In this document: piece by piece, positions 32,587 through 43,319 of the stretch | Numbering within the stretch: position 1 is the first letter of the stretch | Layout of the letters: every line of letters starts with the position of its first letter | Origin: Shinisaurus crocodilurus | Taxonomy: Eukaryota; Chordata; Lepidosauria; Squamata; Shinisauridae | Length of the DNA: 64,000 bases | Assembly (NCBI GenBank): GCA_021292165.1 | Contig: CM037877.1 | Location: 216,607,350-216,671,349 of the forward strand | Reading direction: 5' to 3' | Notes under the pieces: generated by a model | What the model saw: the letters and a program-made list of their open reading frames with translations, nothing else | Database searches by the model: none | Told to the model about the DNA's origin: nothing | Made by a program: the position numbers and the translations under genes

Positions 32587-34399
32587 TGTGGGGGGAAGTG
32601 AGGCGAGACATACATACCTGTTGACGCAGGTATACAGTCAGCAAGGGGGGCGGGGCTGCAGAAGCCAATATTAGGTCTCGCAGCCCGCCCCGCACCCTCT
32701 TTGTTTTCCTGCAGCTCCCTCCCTCCCGCCCTGTATACAGTATGGGCTCCTCCCAGGGCCGGCGCTACCGCTAGGTGGGCTAGGCTGCTGCCTAGGGCGC
32801 GCAACTAAAGGGGGCGCAGAAACGCTCCGCTCCTGTGCCTGCCTTCCTTCCTCCTCCCTCCCTCCCGCAGAGGCCGCCGCCGGTGGCAGCGGCGGCAGCA
32901 GCAGCAGCAGGAGGAGGAAGCTCGCTCGCTCGACTCTTCCTCGCCGCCGGGACTGCTGGGCACAGGCAGCCGCACCAGGAGCAGCCAGAAGAGGAGCGCG
33001 GCGGGCAGCCAGCCCCTAGCTCCTCCCCGCCGGCAGCGCATCCCCCAGGAGTGAGTGGGCACCCGGGCTAGGCTAGACGCCCCGGGCCATGCCCGCCTCC
33101 CCCCCCACCCGCGAGAGCCCAGCGCGCTCTCCGCAGCTCCGCCGCCCCCTCCTAAATGTTTTAAGGCTCTACAAGTCCCCCCCCCCAAATAATAACAAAC
33201 AAAAATCTTACCAGCGTTTGATTTGGCATTGGAGGACCAAAAGAGTTATTTCACAGTCAAAAAGTCTAATATTGTGTGCCTCCCCCACCCCAGCAAATGA
33301 AAACCTGTTTTTTTAAAATAGGAAGTCAGATCCCTCTCTTGGTTTAAATACTTTTTGTTTGGTCAGGTAATTAGAAAGCCTGAAAAACAAAGTCTCTCTT
33401 GCAATACTACAAAGGTGTCTCCATCTGGTGAAGCGGCTCTCCTGCATTTGTCCCGGAGGATGCTGGTTTCCCGCCTCCAACGCTGTCCACGCCCTGCAGC
33501 GATTTCTCATTGGATGCCCACACGAAGCCCCCAATGCTTCCTCTCTCTCTCTTTTTTTTTTGTATGGCTCCTACAAATCTGAAAGCTTTCTGAAGTGAGG
33601 TAAAAAAGTTGGGCCCTCCCCCCTCCTAAAAACTTTCCCAAACTTGGCGCCGCCGCCTCCAGGCCTGCTGTGGAGGGCTGCTGGCCCCGGTGGCAGGGCC
33701 AGGGGGGGGGCGCTGGGCAAGCAGGCGTTTCCCGGCTGCTTTGCTCCTGAGCCCCCCCTGGAGGGAGGGAGGGCTCAAGTGGGAAGGGGGGGCGCTAAAT
33801 CTGATTTTGCCTAGGGCGCCAAACTGCCTTGCACCGGTCCTGGCTCCTCCGGTCGCCGTTAAGGGGCCAAGTAGGAATTTTGGCTCATCCTTGTTAGAAG
33901 GGTGAGCGCGTTTCGCCTACTCCATACTGCTGCAGGGTTGGGAGTATGTGTAGTTAGTGTATAGCTAGTCAAATGGTCACATTTAGTTAGTTGGCAGGTA
34001 AGTGCGGGTTAGGGGATTGATAGGGTGAGGTGAGCATACCTGGCACCATTTAGGTGACAGGCGGTTCCAGGATGCCTCAGGTTGATGGGTCCGTAGGCTC
34101 AGACAGCTGGGGATCAGGAACGCCTGTGAGGCCTTTGTTGTCGCCAAGCTTGTTGTCGTGAGACTCCGAGAGGAGACGATGCAACAAAGGCTCCCATCAC
34201 TGTAAAGTGAAAAAAGGGGCGGCGGCGGATTCATCACCACCTCCCAGTTTTGGATGCTCCGCCCACTTGCACATTGAGCGGCCTAGGAGGCCAAGTAGAA
34301 TAACCCGCACTCCATCCCTTTGCAGTTCATTGTATGTAAATAAACGTGGCCCAGTTAAACACCAGCTAAGCGTCTCGACTCATCATTTCCCCCCTTACA
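32587..34399. mobile_element. Candidate solo LTR, split by a nested transposon (tentative)
   Basis: Left TGTGGGGGGAAGTGAGGCGA and right TCATTTCCCCCCTTACA are inverted relatives with TG...CA ends. A polyadenylation-type AATAAA lies at 34339-34344, about 55 bp before the right end. Removing the nested element (32754-33842 plus one 8-bp duplication) leaves about 715 bp, a normal LTR length. No target duplication, primer site or retroviral frame was found, so this is weak. Confidence 0.25.
32754..33842. mobile_element. hAT-like TIR element family B, 1089 bp, with CpG-rich cargo
   Basis: TIRs CAGGGCCGGCGCTACC and TTGCACCGGTCCTG, in the family B pattern, with an exact 8-bp duplication GCTCCTCC (32746-32753 and 33843-33850). 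Subterminal GGCTGCTGCCTAGGGCGCGC and CTAAATCTGATTTTGCCTAG are shared with 52951-53115. The middle is CpG-rich (32830-33170). On the minus strand one frame includes a hydrophobic signal-peptide-like stretch (P-A-A-L-L-F-W-L-L-L-V). No transposase. Confidence 0.85.
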
Positions 34400-34528
34400 T
34401 CGGTGTTCTCTCTTTCAAGCAGCCCAAGGGAAAACAGCAACAAATTACTGGTGAATCTTCCAAAAGTAATTTAACACCAAAGTACTACTGGCCACATGTG
34501 AACTCTACAGTAAAAAAACAATACATAG

Positions 34529-34655
34529 ATTTCATAGATCATAAGAGTTGGAAGGAGCCGACAAGGCTATCGAGTTCAACCCCCTGCTCAATGCAGGAAA
34601 CTAGAGGAGGGGTCTCCCATCCAAGTAATAACCAGGCTTGACCCTGCTTAGCTTT
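34529..34655 (-). mobile_element. 5S-rRNA-headed SINE with CR1-type tail, copy B
   Basis: CATAGATCATAAGAGTTGGA, CCCCCTGCTCAATGCAGGAA and CTCCCATCCAAGTAATAACC then CCCTGCTTAGCTT. The 5S part stops at 34652, so this copy is more truncated than those at 7381 and 59369. Confidence 0.7.
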
Positions 34656-34659
34656 ATCC

Positions 34660-35470
34660 AACAATAGTTTCAGAAGTAAATTGCCACTGGTAATCTACGA
34701 GTGCAAACAACCACCAATGTACACAGAACACATAAATGCTGGGTAACTTCCCCATTATTGGAAATGGTGGATGAAAATGTATAGGTTACACAAAACTGTT
34801 CTGCATATGGATCACTTCTGAACAGAGATTTGTCAGCATAATCTGACGCCCAAAATCTGAAAGATAATAACTCTCCTGAATTTACTGATAGTGTGGTAAC
34901 AATGGATCTTTCTCAGAATGGGCCACCTTTAGCTAAGGGTAATCGTTCAGAGACTTTGTTTAATGTGCGAGTCCTTCCTTTTCATCAAGAGAGCAATCCT
35001 GGGCTCTCAGAGTGGAGCCTCCAAGGTTGGAAGCTCCACCCCTTCCTATGCCCTGTTGGCTCTTGCTGGCAGGGTGGAAGTCAGGAGGGAGGCAGGGCTT
35101 ACTGTATTTTTCTTCTGTCTCTTGACAGAAACATCTTCCCCTTTCTTTGCTTTGAAGTGGGGAGTAAATCAGTCTCTCTCATTTCTGGAGATGGGCAAGA
35201 TGCATTTAGACATGCTCTTTAGGATGTCTAGGGAGTTTTTTTTTGAGTCGGGGTCATGGTTGGGGACTGGGAGGGTTTAGGATCCCTCAGATCTTCAGCC
35301 AATCCCTTCCCACCCACTGGGATGCCCCCAGAATGCCCAGTTTCCCCTTTCTACAAAGTTGGGAGTTTCGACCTTGTAGAGGAAGTAAGCACAGTAACCT
35401 GCCCAGTGGCTGGAGGGAACCAAAAAGTGGGCTCAGACGTTTAAAAAACCTTCGAGTTTGTAGCTTTGTC
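34660..35470. other. Unique sequence, possible old family G remnant
   Basis: Around 35000-35060 the string CAGAGTGGAGCCTCCAAGGT and GGCTCTTGCTGGCAGGG is reminiscent of family G interiors, but alignment by eye is weak. No gene. Confidence 0.3.
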
Positions 35471-35475
35471 TATAG

Positions 35476-35613
35476 CACAGGGCTCTCCAGCCTTGGGTCC
35501 TCAGATGTTGCTGGCCTACAGCTCCCAGCATACCCAGCCAGCATGGCTAATGGCAAGGGATTCTGGGAGCTGTAGTCCAGCAACATCTGGGGACCCAAGG
35601 TTGGAGAGCCCTG
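35476..35613. mobile_element. hAT-like MITE family A, intact 138 bp
   Basis: TIRs CAGGGCTCTCCAGCCTTGGG (after CA) and CCCAAGGTTGGAGAGCCCTG are nearly perfect. The exact 8-bp duplication GTCTATAG lies at 35468-35475 and 35614-35621. The interior is itself palindromic around CTACAGCTCCCAGCATACCC and GGGATTCTGGGAGCTGTAG. Confidence 0.9.
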
Positions 35614-36189
35614 GTCTATAGCCTTGGAGGGGCTTTTCTGAACAATCCTATCAGGCTCCTGGGACACTGTGTAGGGATCATGGGGTTTCAATTGCTCTTT
35701 AGTATAGAAAAAAATAGATTATTAAATATATTAATAAAAAGCTATATGAATATTAAAACAGAAAAGAATGAAATGAATTGAAGAGTAGCTCCCCAGTCTT
35801 CTTCACTCTCACTTTAAATCCCACCGGTACAGAGCTTAGGGACAAGTCTGTCCAAAAAAGCAGGCCTAAAACTTTATTTCCCTTTCCATCCCTTCCCCAT
35901 CCCTCTTTAAGGTTTTTCTTTTTCCATTCAAAAAGTCAACCTGCCCTTCTGTCCCCTAGGAACGAGTCTTACCTTCATCCGGGAATGCAGATTTATGTTA
36001 TGGTGAAACTGCCTCTCTGTTCTCAGAGGCTCTCAGGTGACAATTAACGCAGTACCATGGCCTTGCTGCTTCTGGCTGTCTCTTGCTTTGTGAACATGTT
36101 ATGAGAAACGGGACAGGAGGTAAATGCGTAACGTCTCTGGTTCTTCATGGAGTTTCTCTCACTTCCGCTTGAGCCAAATATGAGGTCCT

Positions 36190-36375
36190 CGAGGGGCCGT
36201 AGCACACTGGTAGAGCACCTGCCTTGCTCTACCTCTGAGCAAAGCGGCAGAGAAAAGCAGGTAGAGCTGGAAGAATCCCTGCCTGAAACCCTGGACAGCC
36301 GCTGCCATTCAGTGTTGACAATATTGGGTTAGATGGACCAAGAATCTGACCCAGTATAAGTCAGAAGACTATCTT
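36190..36375 (+). mobile_element. tRNA-derived SINE, Ala-like head, degraded
   Basis: GGGGCCGTAGCACACTGGTA GAGCAC (box A region), then a deleted box B, then GCCTGAAACCCTGGACAGCC and the tail TCTGACCCAGTATAAGTCAG. It matches 58949-59133 over the body. The internal part of the tRNA head is scrambled, so it is unlikely to be transcribed by pol III. Confidence 0.6.
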
Positions 36376-36499
36376 CCTAATCATCATGAACTGGACTCGA
36401 TGACATGACAAAACTTTTCTTCAAGCAGAACAGAAAAGTAGTTTAGGGCCAAACTAGATGTGACACGGGAGATCTGTGATTAGGATCCCCCAACATTAT

Positions 36500-36905
36500 C
36501 TATATCTCGTAGGCTTCTCGACACGAGGCATTTATTGTGCGATCGTGATTCCTCACTCATGGTAGTTTGCAGGTGCATTGTACGGCGGTGTCATCCTCCA
36601 GGGAATCTCCCATGCTTTGTAACCATGTATGTGCCTTTTTTTATATCGAGGAAGGTGTGGTATTATCTGGAAATGACGGAATGAACTGCAACGAGACCAT
36701 CGTGTATTTGCGCAATTCTTCTACACTGCAGCACCACCTTGTGGTTGTGTAATGGAACATGTAGAAAGGCAGAGAAAGAAAGAAAAAAAAATCTGGGGGA
36801 AAACTTGTGAAAAGGAGCCGATCTTAATTCCACAAAGAATCCGGAATCGGAAGCAGAAGCCTCAGTAAAGTGGCAGGTTAAAAGCCTCACGTAGGGAAAC
36901 CCTAA
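36500..36905. mobile_element. MITE family E copy 3 (reverse orientation)
   Basis: GGCTTCTCGACACGAGGCAT TTATTGTGCG on the left and GTAGGGAAACCC followed by TAA on the right. Matches copy 2 over most of its length, including GGTTAAAAGCCTCA near the right. CTCF-like core at 36730-36744. Confidence 0.65.
36730..36744 (-). promoter_or_regulatory. CTCF-like core in MITE family E
   Basis: CCACAAGGTGGTGCT on the reverse strand, 13 of 15 to the consensus by eye (or better, depending on the alignment of the first base). Confidence 0.4.
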
Positions 36906-36929
36906 ATCTAAATCTACCTATCTATCTGG

Positions 36930-37275
36930 GGTGTTGAACTTCTTTCAGCCTAAGGGCCAAATTCATTTTCAGAGAAGCTTTCAGAGGCTGCATCCCAGTG
37001 GTGGGCGGGACTGAAAGGCAAAAGGGGCAGAGCCCAAATACCAGCCTATTTTAGCTGTAAGCTCTTACCACCAGTAACTAAGCCTTAGGAGAGGCATTCC
37101 AACCTTTTAGAATGGGGGAAAAACTGCACGAGAGCCAGAAATTCACCAAATGATCAATGGTCAGGGGAAAGGGGGTGGGGCCAGGGAAGGGGGTGGGGCC
37201 ATGTAGGGAACCCCAGAGGGCTGGATTGGGACTCCAGGAGGCCAGATTTGACTCCCGGGCTTGAGATGCTGCACC
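36930..37275. mobile_element. hAT-like MITE family Q copy 2
   Basis: GTGTTGAACTTCTTTCAGCC TAAGGGCCAAATTC through ACCAAATGATCAATGGTCAG to GCTTGAGATGCTGCACCTC. Homologous to 20316-20693 along its length. Target duplication not obvious. Confidence 0.65.
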
Positions 37276-37528
37276 TCCAGATGAGAGGGGAGAGTTTGTA
37301 ACCCTTTCCACCAGTGCTGTTTTCCTGATTAGAATTGCCCATCCTGAAGCTATTTGCCCCAGGGGAGAAAACTTACAAGTACCTGTCTGATACCTGTAAA
37401 AGTTCCCCTGTGGGGCAAAGAGCAGCTTGGGAGGGATTTTAATCAGGAAAATGACACTATGGCTCTGCAACAGTAGCGTGGTACTGTGTACTGATCTAAT
37501 CTGCAACCCTCCGTCAGGTCTTTTTAAA

Positions 37529-37529
<1 letters not shown>

Positions 37530-37567
<38 letters not shown>
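37530..37567. repeat. (AAT)n microsatellite
   Basis: About 12 AAT units. Confidence 0.9.
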
Positions 37568-37569
<2 letters not shown>

Positions 37570-39130
37570 CGGTAATAATGGCATGATCCTATGCATATTT
37601 TCTACTGTGCTCAATAGGACCTGCTTCCAGAGGAGGCTTTCTTATTGTGCAATTGCCCTGCTTCCAACACAGAATGTTATGGCAGGGATGGGGGTATGTG
37701 AGTGGGCAGACAACATTGTCTCACATTTGTAACCATCCCATGTTTTCCCACCATTTTCCCCACCTATTCCTTACCACACACACACACACAAAATATCCAT
37801 CAAGGAGAAAAAGTTAGTATAACTGCACAATGTCTTTTGATCACTAGCACTAGGTGCCATCTATCTGGAAGCACCTGATCTCCCAGGTAAGTGTTCATAA
37901 GATATATATGAGAGTTATACCTTTATTCATAGCTCCACAACACAGTGCAATGCTGGGAAGAACAGCAGATAGTATTGCTGGTCACTGTGACTAAATGGCA
38001 GTTCATTGCAAAAAGTTTCAGTCTTGCACTCCCTGTTTCAACCCTGTACTCAGTCACACAGAGACATGCACCCTCCCATGGCCAGCAGGTTTCACAGCTC
38101 TTGTGCATCAGCATCTAATCTATTAAATCAGTGTACCAAGGAGACTTCTGTAGTTCTCTGATTTGAATAAATGATGTGGTTTTCATGAATTGAGGCATAA
38201 TTCTTTTTTTCATAGTTGCAGATGTCTGTGAAATTCATCCAATATCAGAAGGCCAAGTTGTCTTCCAACATGAATAAATATGTTATGGTGAATCATGTAA
38301 TATCTGCTTTTGGGATAATGTGCTCTGAAATATGCAATTTTTACTATGACAGCTGCTATTATTTAACACGAAAACAGTCAGGGTTTTTTTTTTATCACAA
38401 GTTGTGCCAATTTCAAAATTAAAAGATTAATGGCTTCCTATAGTCAGCCAGGAACAATTTAAGGGACTGGTCTTGACCTAAAAAATCTGAAAAGGGTTTT
38501 GTTCTTGTATATATAGTAGAAGATATCTCCTTGGCAATGTCTTATCACAGCTTCTAAGGGCATCTAGATAAGATACTGGGTGGGCACTTTGCACTTCATC
38601 TTAAGAGGAACATTGCAAAGGAGGCCAAAGGTGTAAGAATAGGTAGATGACAATAAGTTGACAGGTTTCTCTTGAACTCCTCAGTCACTTATTGGTGCAA
38701 GCATCTTCCATCCAAAAGTGTGCTGAATGCATTTCTGGGGAATTCAATTTATTCCTGTCCACTGCTTCGCAAGTTATCTTCCACATACCTTTAGTGCCAA
38801 ACTAATTGTGCAGTGGGAGGTTCAAAAGAGGACCTCCCAGTGACTTTTATTTCATTTTTAAAACCAGCCATTTGGGGAGCAATTTGAATTGGGGCTGCAG
38901 TGGGGAAATTTTTAACTCTTTCCATCCATGGCATTTTTCCAGTGCCCCCCCCCTTGTTATTGGCCACAGAGCAGGGGAAAAAGCAGCTACAATATAGATT
39001 GTCTTTCCCCCCTCCGATGCTAATAACTTGCAGAGGGAGCGTGGTAGATCAGGGAAACAGCACAGGGGCAAAGAGTTAATCCTCCCACTCCCAGCACCAT
39101 GGCCCTGATCCAAATCAGCATCCCCATTGC
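37570..39130. other. Unique sequence, no gene recognised
   Basis: CA tract at 37779-37790; the rest shows no repeats known from the window and no coding signal. Confidence 0.4.
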
Positions 39131-39131
39131 A

Positions 39132-39258
39132 CTAACCTACCTCACAGGTTATGTTGTGAGGATAAAATGGAGAGGAGGAGGAGGATTATGTAAGCCGTCT
39201 TGGGTTCCTTGTAGGAAAAAAGGTGGGGTATAAATATAATAAATAAATAAATAAATAC
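39132..39258 (+). mobile_element. Sauria-type SINE, 5'-truncated
   Basis: Only the 3' half remains, from CTAACCTACCTCACAGG to GGTGGGGTATAAATATAATA with (AATA)n. Loss of the tRNA head is consistent with incomplete reverse transcription. Confidence 0.85.
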
Positions 39259-39311
39259 TGCTTCTAACTAAAGAAAAGATACCGGGAGATCTGATCCCAC
39301 GCCATGTCTAG

Positions 39312-39358
39312 TTTTGTTTCAAAGCCCACTTAAAGCTAGTGGGCTTTGAAACAAAATG
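39312..39358. repeat. 20-bp-arm hairpin
   Basis: GTTTTGTTTCAAAGCCCACT, loop TAAAGCT, AGTGGGCTTTGAAACAAAAT. 19 of 20 paired bases (one further G-U). It is probably the core of a palindromic MITE; the flanks carry GGGAGATCTGATCCCACGCC. Confidence 0.75.
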
Positions 39359-39652
39359 TGTCACACTGTGTTGTTAGAACTGGTTTCCATATTCATTTCA
39401 GCTATGCATTTATTGCATGGTGCTATGGCTGGTTTCACATACTGTGGTTGACCACCTGCTATCACTCAATGACTGGCAGATGAGTACAAGCTACTGCTAC
39501 CATTAAAAAGTACTATGTCTGAGAAGATAAAATCTCTCCCTGATTGGTGAAAGCTGTTTCCACACATGAGTCATTATTTGGTGTTGTTGTCCTCATTCAG
39601 TGATTACTGAGCATGTGTGAGCACACCCTTAGGCAACTCACTATCTGTAGGG

Positions 39653-39802
39653 CAGGGCAACTTGTGGCCCTCCAGATGTTTTCGCCCACAACTCCCAAAT
39701 CCCTAGCTAGCATAGCCATTGTTGAGGGATGAGAGTTGTTGGCCAAAACATCTGGAGAGCCACAAGTTGCATAGTTCTACCTGCTCTTCATCCCTGCTCT
39801 AG
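39653..39802. mobile_element. hAT-like MITE family A copy
   Basis: CAGGGCAACTTGTGGCCCTC and AACATCTGGAGAGCCACAAG in inverted relation. The right terminus is extended by a short unrelated stretch. No target duplication. Confidence 0.55.
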
Positions 39803-40251
39803 GGTGACCAGAGGCTAAAAAAAAGAAAAAGAAAAAGGTACAGAGCCCCTGTAGTTAGAAGCTGGGATTTCAGGGGATGCAACTCTTCTTGCCTTTGCAT
39901 GGCCAGCTGCACCTTCTATACAACTATGCAAAGTGAGGCCCGCCCGCCCGTCCCCCCTTACTTTGGGTCAACCTTGTTATTTCTCAATCTCAATTCCCTA
40001 TAGGGGGCCTCCTATGACATTACACTGCAGTGCATTGAAATTGTGTGTGTGCGCGCGTGCATGTGTGTGTGTTGGGGAGGGTGCCAGGGGGCCACATGTG
40101 CTGGCCTTGCCATCCGTGTGGTCAGCTGATTTGTGTGAAGGGGTTCTACACACATAGCGATATACATGCAGAGAGCCCCTTCACGTGCCAACTACATGGA
40201 TAGAGGGGGTATAGCTAACACAACCACCTTCACATGTTCTTTCAATGCATG

Positions 40252-40253
<2 letters not shown>

Positions 40254-40300
<47 letters not shown>

Positions 40301-40312
40301 GGAGAGAGAGAG
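40254..40312. repeat. (TG)n(AG)n compound microsatellite
   Basis: TG tract (about 14 units) followed by AG tract. Confidence 0.9.
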
Positions 40313-40435
40313 ATTTCAGCCCCTTTTATCTTCATGTCTGATGCAGAAATCTGGCATTTTGATGCTTTCCCCATCATTTTATCTCCGTGGGAAAGTGTGT
40401 ATTGCTAAATATCTGCCATAAACAGGGCGAGACTT

Positions 40436-40531
40436 TCAGTCTAAACTTAATCAATATATTTACTCCGAAGGAAGTCCTACTGGATTCAATGGGACTTACT
40501 TTGGAGTAAACAAACTTTGAATTGCACTCTT
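40436..40531. mobile_element. Short palindromic MITE family C
   Basis: ATATATTTACTCCGAAGGAA, GTCCTACTGGATTCAATGGG and ACTTACTTTGGAGTAAACAA, with an end near TGAATTGCACTC. Confidence 0.55.
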
Positions 40532-40917
40532 TATTGCAATGGCAGCTTCTTACTTAGTGCGAATAGTGTGTTTTGTTTTGTTGAGAAGTTCCAAAAATAA
40601 TTTTAAAAACCCTTTAAAACTCATTGTACAGGTGGCACAATTAAGATAAAAATATGTTCCGTGGCTCCAAGCTGGAGTCAGCACTAATGACAGTGCAGGA
40701 ACGCAGGAAGGGCACTACCGGCCACTCTGGACTAGCATTAAGACTGCATGGGCATCTGTGCTACAGCTGGATGGAGGAGGGGTTAGTGAGGGAGAGAGGT
40801 TGGTGCAAACGTGGTTGGCTATTGGTGCAAAAGGGGCTGGTTGCTGATTGGACAGCAGCTATCCATTTAAATATTTGTACCTTTGTCCTCCAAGGCAGAG
40901 ATGGGAGAGCAGGGCAT

Positions 40918-41496
40918 TAGTAGTAGGCGATCACTCGTGACAGAGTAAGATTGTCTTCCAGGATAAAATTACAAAAAGAAAATTATAAAAAGAGGAAATT
41001 CTAAAAAAAATGTGTAGATTCTAGCGATGGGTCTGTAAGTGACTGTGGAGATCCACACAGCTTCCCACAGTGAGGACACAGGTTACCAGATGGAAGATGG
41101 TCCTGTAAAGGATTCATTTGATGTGCTTTTCGCTTAGCACGTTTCTCCCTTTCACCTTGCACTCGGGCTTCTTCAAAGTCCATGGATCCTTTGTGAAAGG
41201 CCAACCTCCAGTTAGATCGTTCATGGGCCAGAGTTTCCCAGTTTTCGATGTTTATATTGCATTTTTTTTTTAGATTAGCCTTAAGAACATCTTTAAACCT
41301 CTTATACTGACCACCGATATTCCGCTTTCCATCCTTGAGTTGGGAATAAAGTAACTGCTTTGGGAGACGGCAGTCAGGCATTCGAACAACATGACCGGTC
41401 CACTGAAGTTGGCGTTGAAGGATCATTTTTTCAACGCTAGTAGTCTTTGCTTCTTCCAGTACACTGACATTTGTTCGCCTATCTTCCCAAGTAACT
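40918..41496 (-). pseudogene. LINE 3' end, antisense, 5'-truncated (family H)
   Basis: On the reverse strand this encodes the carboxyl part of the same LINE as 48980-51535: L-Q-W-T-G-H-V-V-R-M-P, K-Q-L-L-Y-S-Q-L, then K-R-F-K-D-V-L-K-A-N-L and the C-P-H-C-G-K-L-C-G zinc-knuckle-like start. The frame is open from 41426 to 41001. Truncation starts at about 41495, in the region after the reverse transcriptase core. The 3' end is marked by GATCACTCGTGACAGAG in antisense. Better preserved here than in the long copy. Confidence 0.85.
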
Positions 41497-41753
41497 GTCT
41501 ATGCAGGAGAAGACTGAAGGTAAGAGGTCCTTCTGGCAGCTTATCCTGAACAGAATGGATATCTGGCTGTTGGGATTAAAGAACACTGGGGAAGATACAG
41601 CTGATAATGAGTGCGGAAAATGCGGGGTGGGGGGGAATAGAAGAACAATGAATTGGTGGCGATATTGGAGAAAATGATTTTTTGTGAGATATGAGCCAGC
41701 CAGATGTAATGGCCTTTTCCTTTTGTTTGTCCTTAACACCAGCTATTCAGGGG

Positions 41754-42432
41754 CCAGGGCTCTACTGCTTTTGAACATGGAGGTTCCATTTATTTATTAT
41801 TCACATTTATATACCGCTTTCAGCAAAAGTAGCAAAGTGGTGAACATAAAATAAAATGGCATAAGCACAACCATAAATTTAACAATAAAACAACACACTA
41901 CAAAATCAAGCAGCAGTAAAACTGCACACTCTACTGTGTGCTACAAACCATAGCTGGCTGGGTCATACTTCAGGAAAAGCCTGTGTAAAGAGAGGAGTGC
42001 TAACAAGACGTCTGAGCATCAGAACTGTGATGGCTTGTCTAATGTCAATTGGTAGAGCATTCCACAGGGTGGGCGCTGCAATACTAGATGCTCTCCTGCA
42101 AGTGATCCTAAGGGTGACTAATGTGGCATGCTCAGACGTGCTCCCTCTGATGCTGCAGATCATTCTCATGGATAATAGCTGTTAATAGACTTACCTTCCA
42201 TGCACTTGTCTGATTGTGGTAGACTTTAAAGCCATGTGAGCCAGGAGCCATCATCACCACATCTTGTGGCCATAAATTCCATAACATAATTACGTGGTGT
42301 ATAAAAAGGGAATGGGTGCAACATTGGTTTCTGAAGATGCCTGAATTTGTTTATTCCTTTCCTCTCTGAAACATGGTGGGGGGCGGGTGAGGAACATTCA
42401 TAGTCTGACATTTCATGGCATTGCAGCACATG
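41754..42432 (-). mobile_element. LINE family J 3' fragment, split by a family L tail
   Basis: 41754-41790 (GCTTTTGAACATGGAGGTTC) and 42165-42432 (TCATGGATAATAGCTGTTAA to the AACATGGTGGG end) are contiguous in the related copy at 42823 (GGAGGTTCCATTTAGCTTTC ATGG). The intervening 374 bp (41791-42164) is a family L tail with CAACAATAAAACAACACACT-type A-rich content and GTAGAGCATTCCACAGGGTG. Confidence 0.5.
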
Positions 42433-42486
42433 CTGGGTCAAGAATGGTGATTGGGTTTTATTTTTGTTTTTTTTAAGGGGAATAGT

Positions 42487-42723
42487 TATTTATTTATTAC
42501 ATTTATACCCCGCCTTTTTTCCTGCAAGGAACTCAAGGCGGCTTACATAATCCTCCTCCTCCTCTCCATTTTATCCTCACAACAAACCTGTGTGAGGTAG
42601 GTTAGGCTGAGAGGCAATGACTGGCCCAAAGTCACCCAGTGAGTTTCATGGCTGAATGGGGACTAGAACCCGGATCTCCTGAGTCCCAATCTAACACTCT
42701 TACCACTATGCCACACTGGCTCT
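42487..42723 (-). mobile_element. Sauria-type SINE, antisense, near full length
   Basis: TTATTTATTACATTTATACC CCGCC (tail), AGTCACCCAGTGAGTTTCAT (core), GGACTAGAACC (box B complement) and ACCACTATGCCACACTGG (box A complement). Confidence 0.9.
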
Positions 42724-43162
42724 CCATATGATTGGTGTGGGGGTTGGTGTTTGAGGATCAGATCCCATATCTGGCTTGTCCTCTTTTTGTGGTCTTGGGC
42801 AAATTGTGTGTCATCATTTAGTCCAGTACTCTGTTTCCAGCAGTGGTCAGTATTGAAAGCTGTACTGCCTCTGAATATGGAGGTTCCATTTAGCTTTCAT
42901 GGCCCATAGGAAGGCTTCCATGGGTGGAGTAGTTTTCAGTGGGTGGACCTCTGAGAAGATATGCTGGGAGAGGCATGATGGAACAGATGGGTCTTGTAGC
43001 ACACACACTTTGTGGTGGTGGGTGGGCATCAGTCATCCCTGATTCCTTGTTTTGGCTGTCATCTGGTGGTTGGAATTAAACTATTTTGGTGTATGTTAAA
43101 AATCATAATGATTTTAATTTTAAAATGTTAGCATAATAAATATTGTTGTCTGCCTTGGTCCT

Positions 43163-43312
43163 AGATCATAGAGTTGGAAGGGTCCTACAAGGCCATCAAG
43201 ACCAACCCCTGCTCAGTGCAGGAAACTAGAGGAGGGGTCTCCCATCCAAGTAATAACCAGGCCTGACCCTGCTTAGCTTTCCACGCTCAGGCAAGCTGAG
43301 CCAGCATGAGTC
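43163..43312 (-). mobile_element. 5S-rRNA-headed SINE with CR1-type tail, copy C
   Basis: ATCATAGAGTTGGAAGGGTC, CTCAGTGCAGGAAACTAGAG, CTCCCATCCAAGTAATAACC and CTGCTTAGCTTTCCACGCTC. Same layout as 7381 and 59369. The 5S region retains the box C and box A equivalents. Confidence 0.75.
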
Positions 43313-43319
43313 ACAGTCC

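Noticed and set aside
32805..33188. 127-codon minus-strand frame with a signal-peptide-like hydrophobic run
   Set aside because: Suggestive as captured cargo, but within a transposon, flanked by CAG-repeat translations, and with no donor site or homologue recognised. Not called as a gene.
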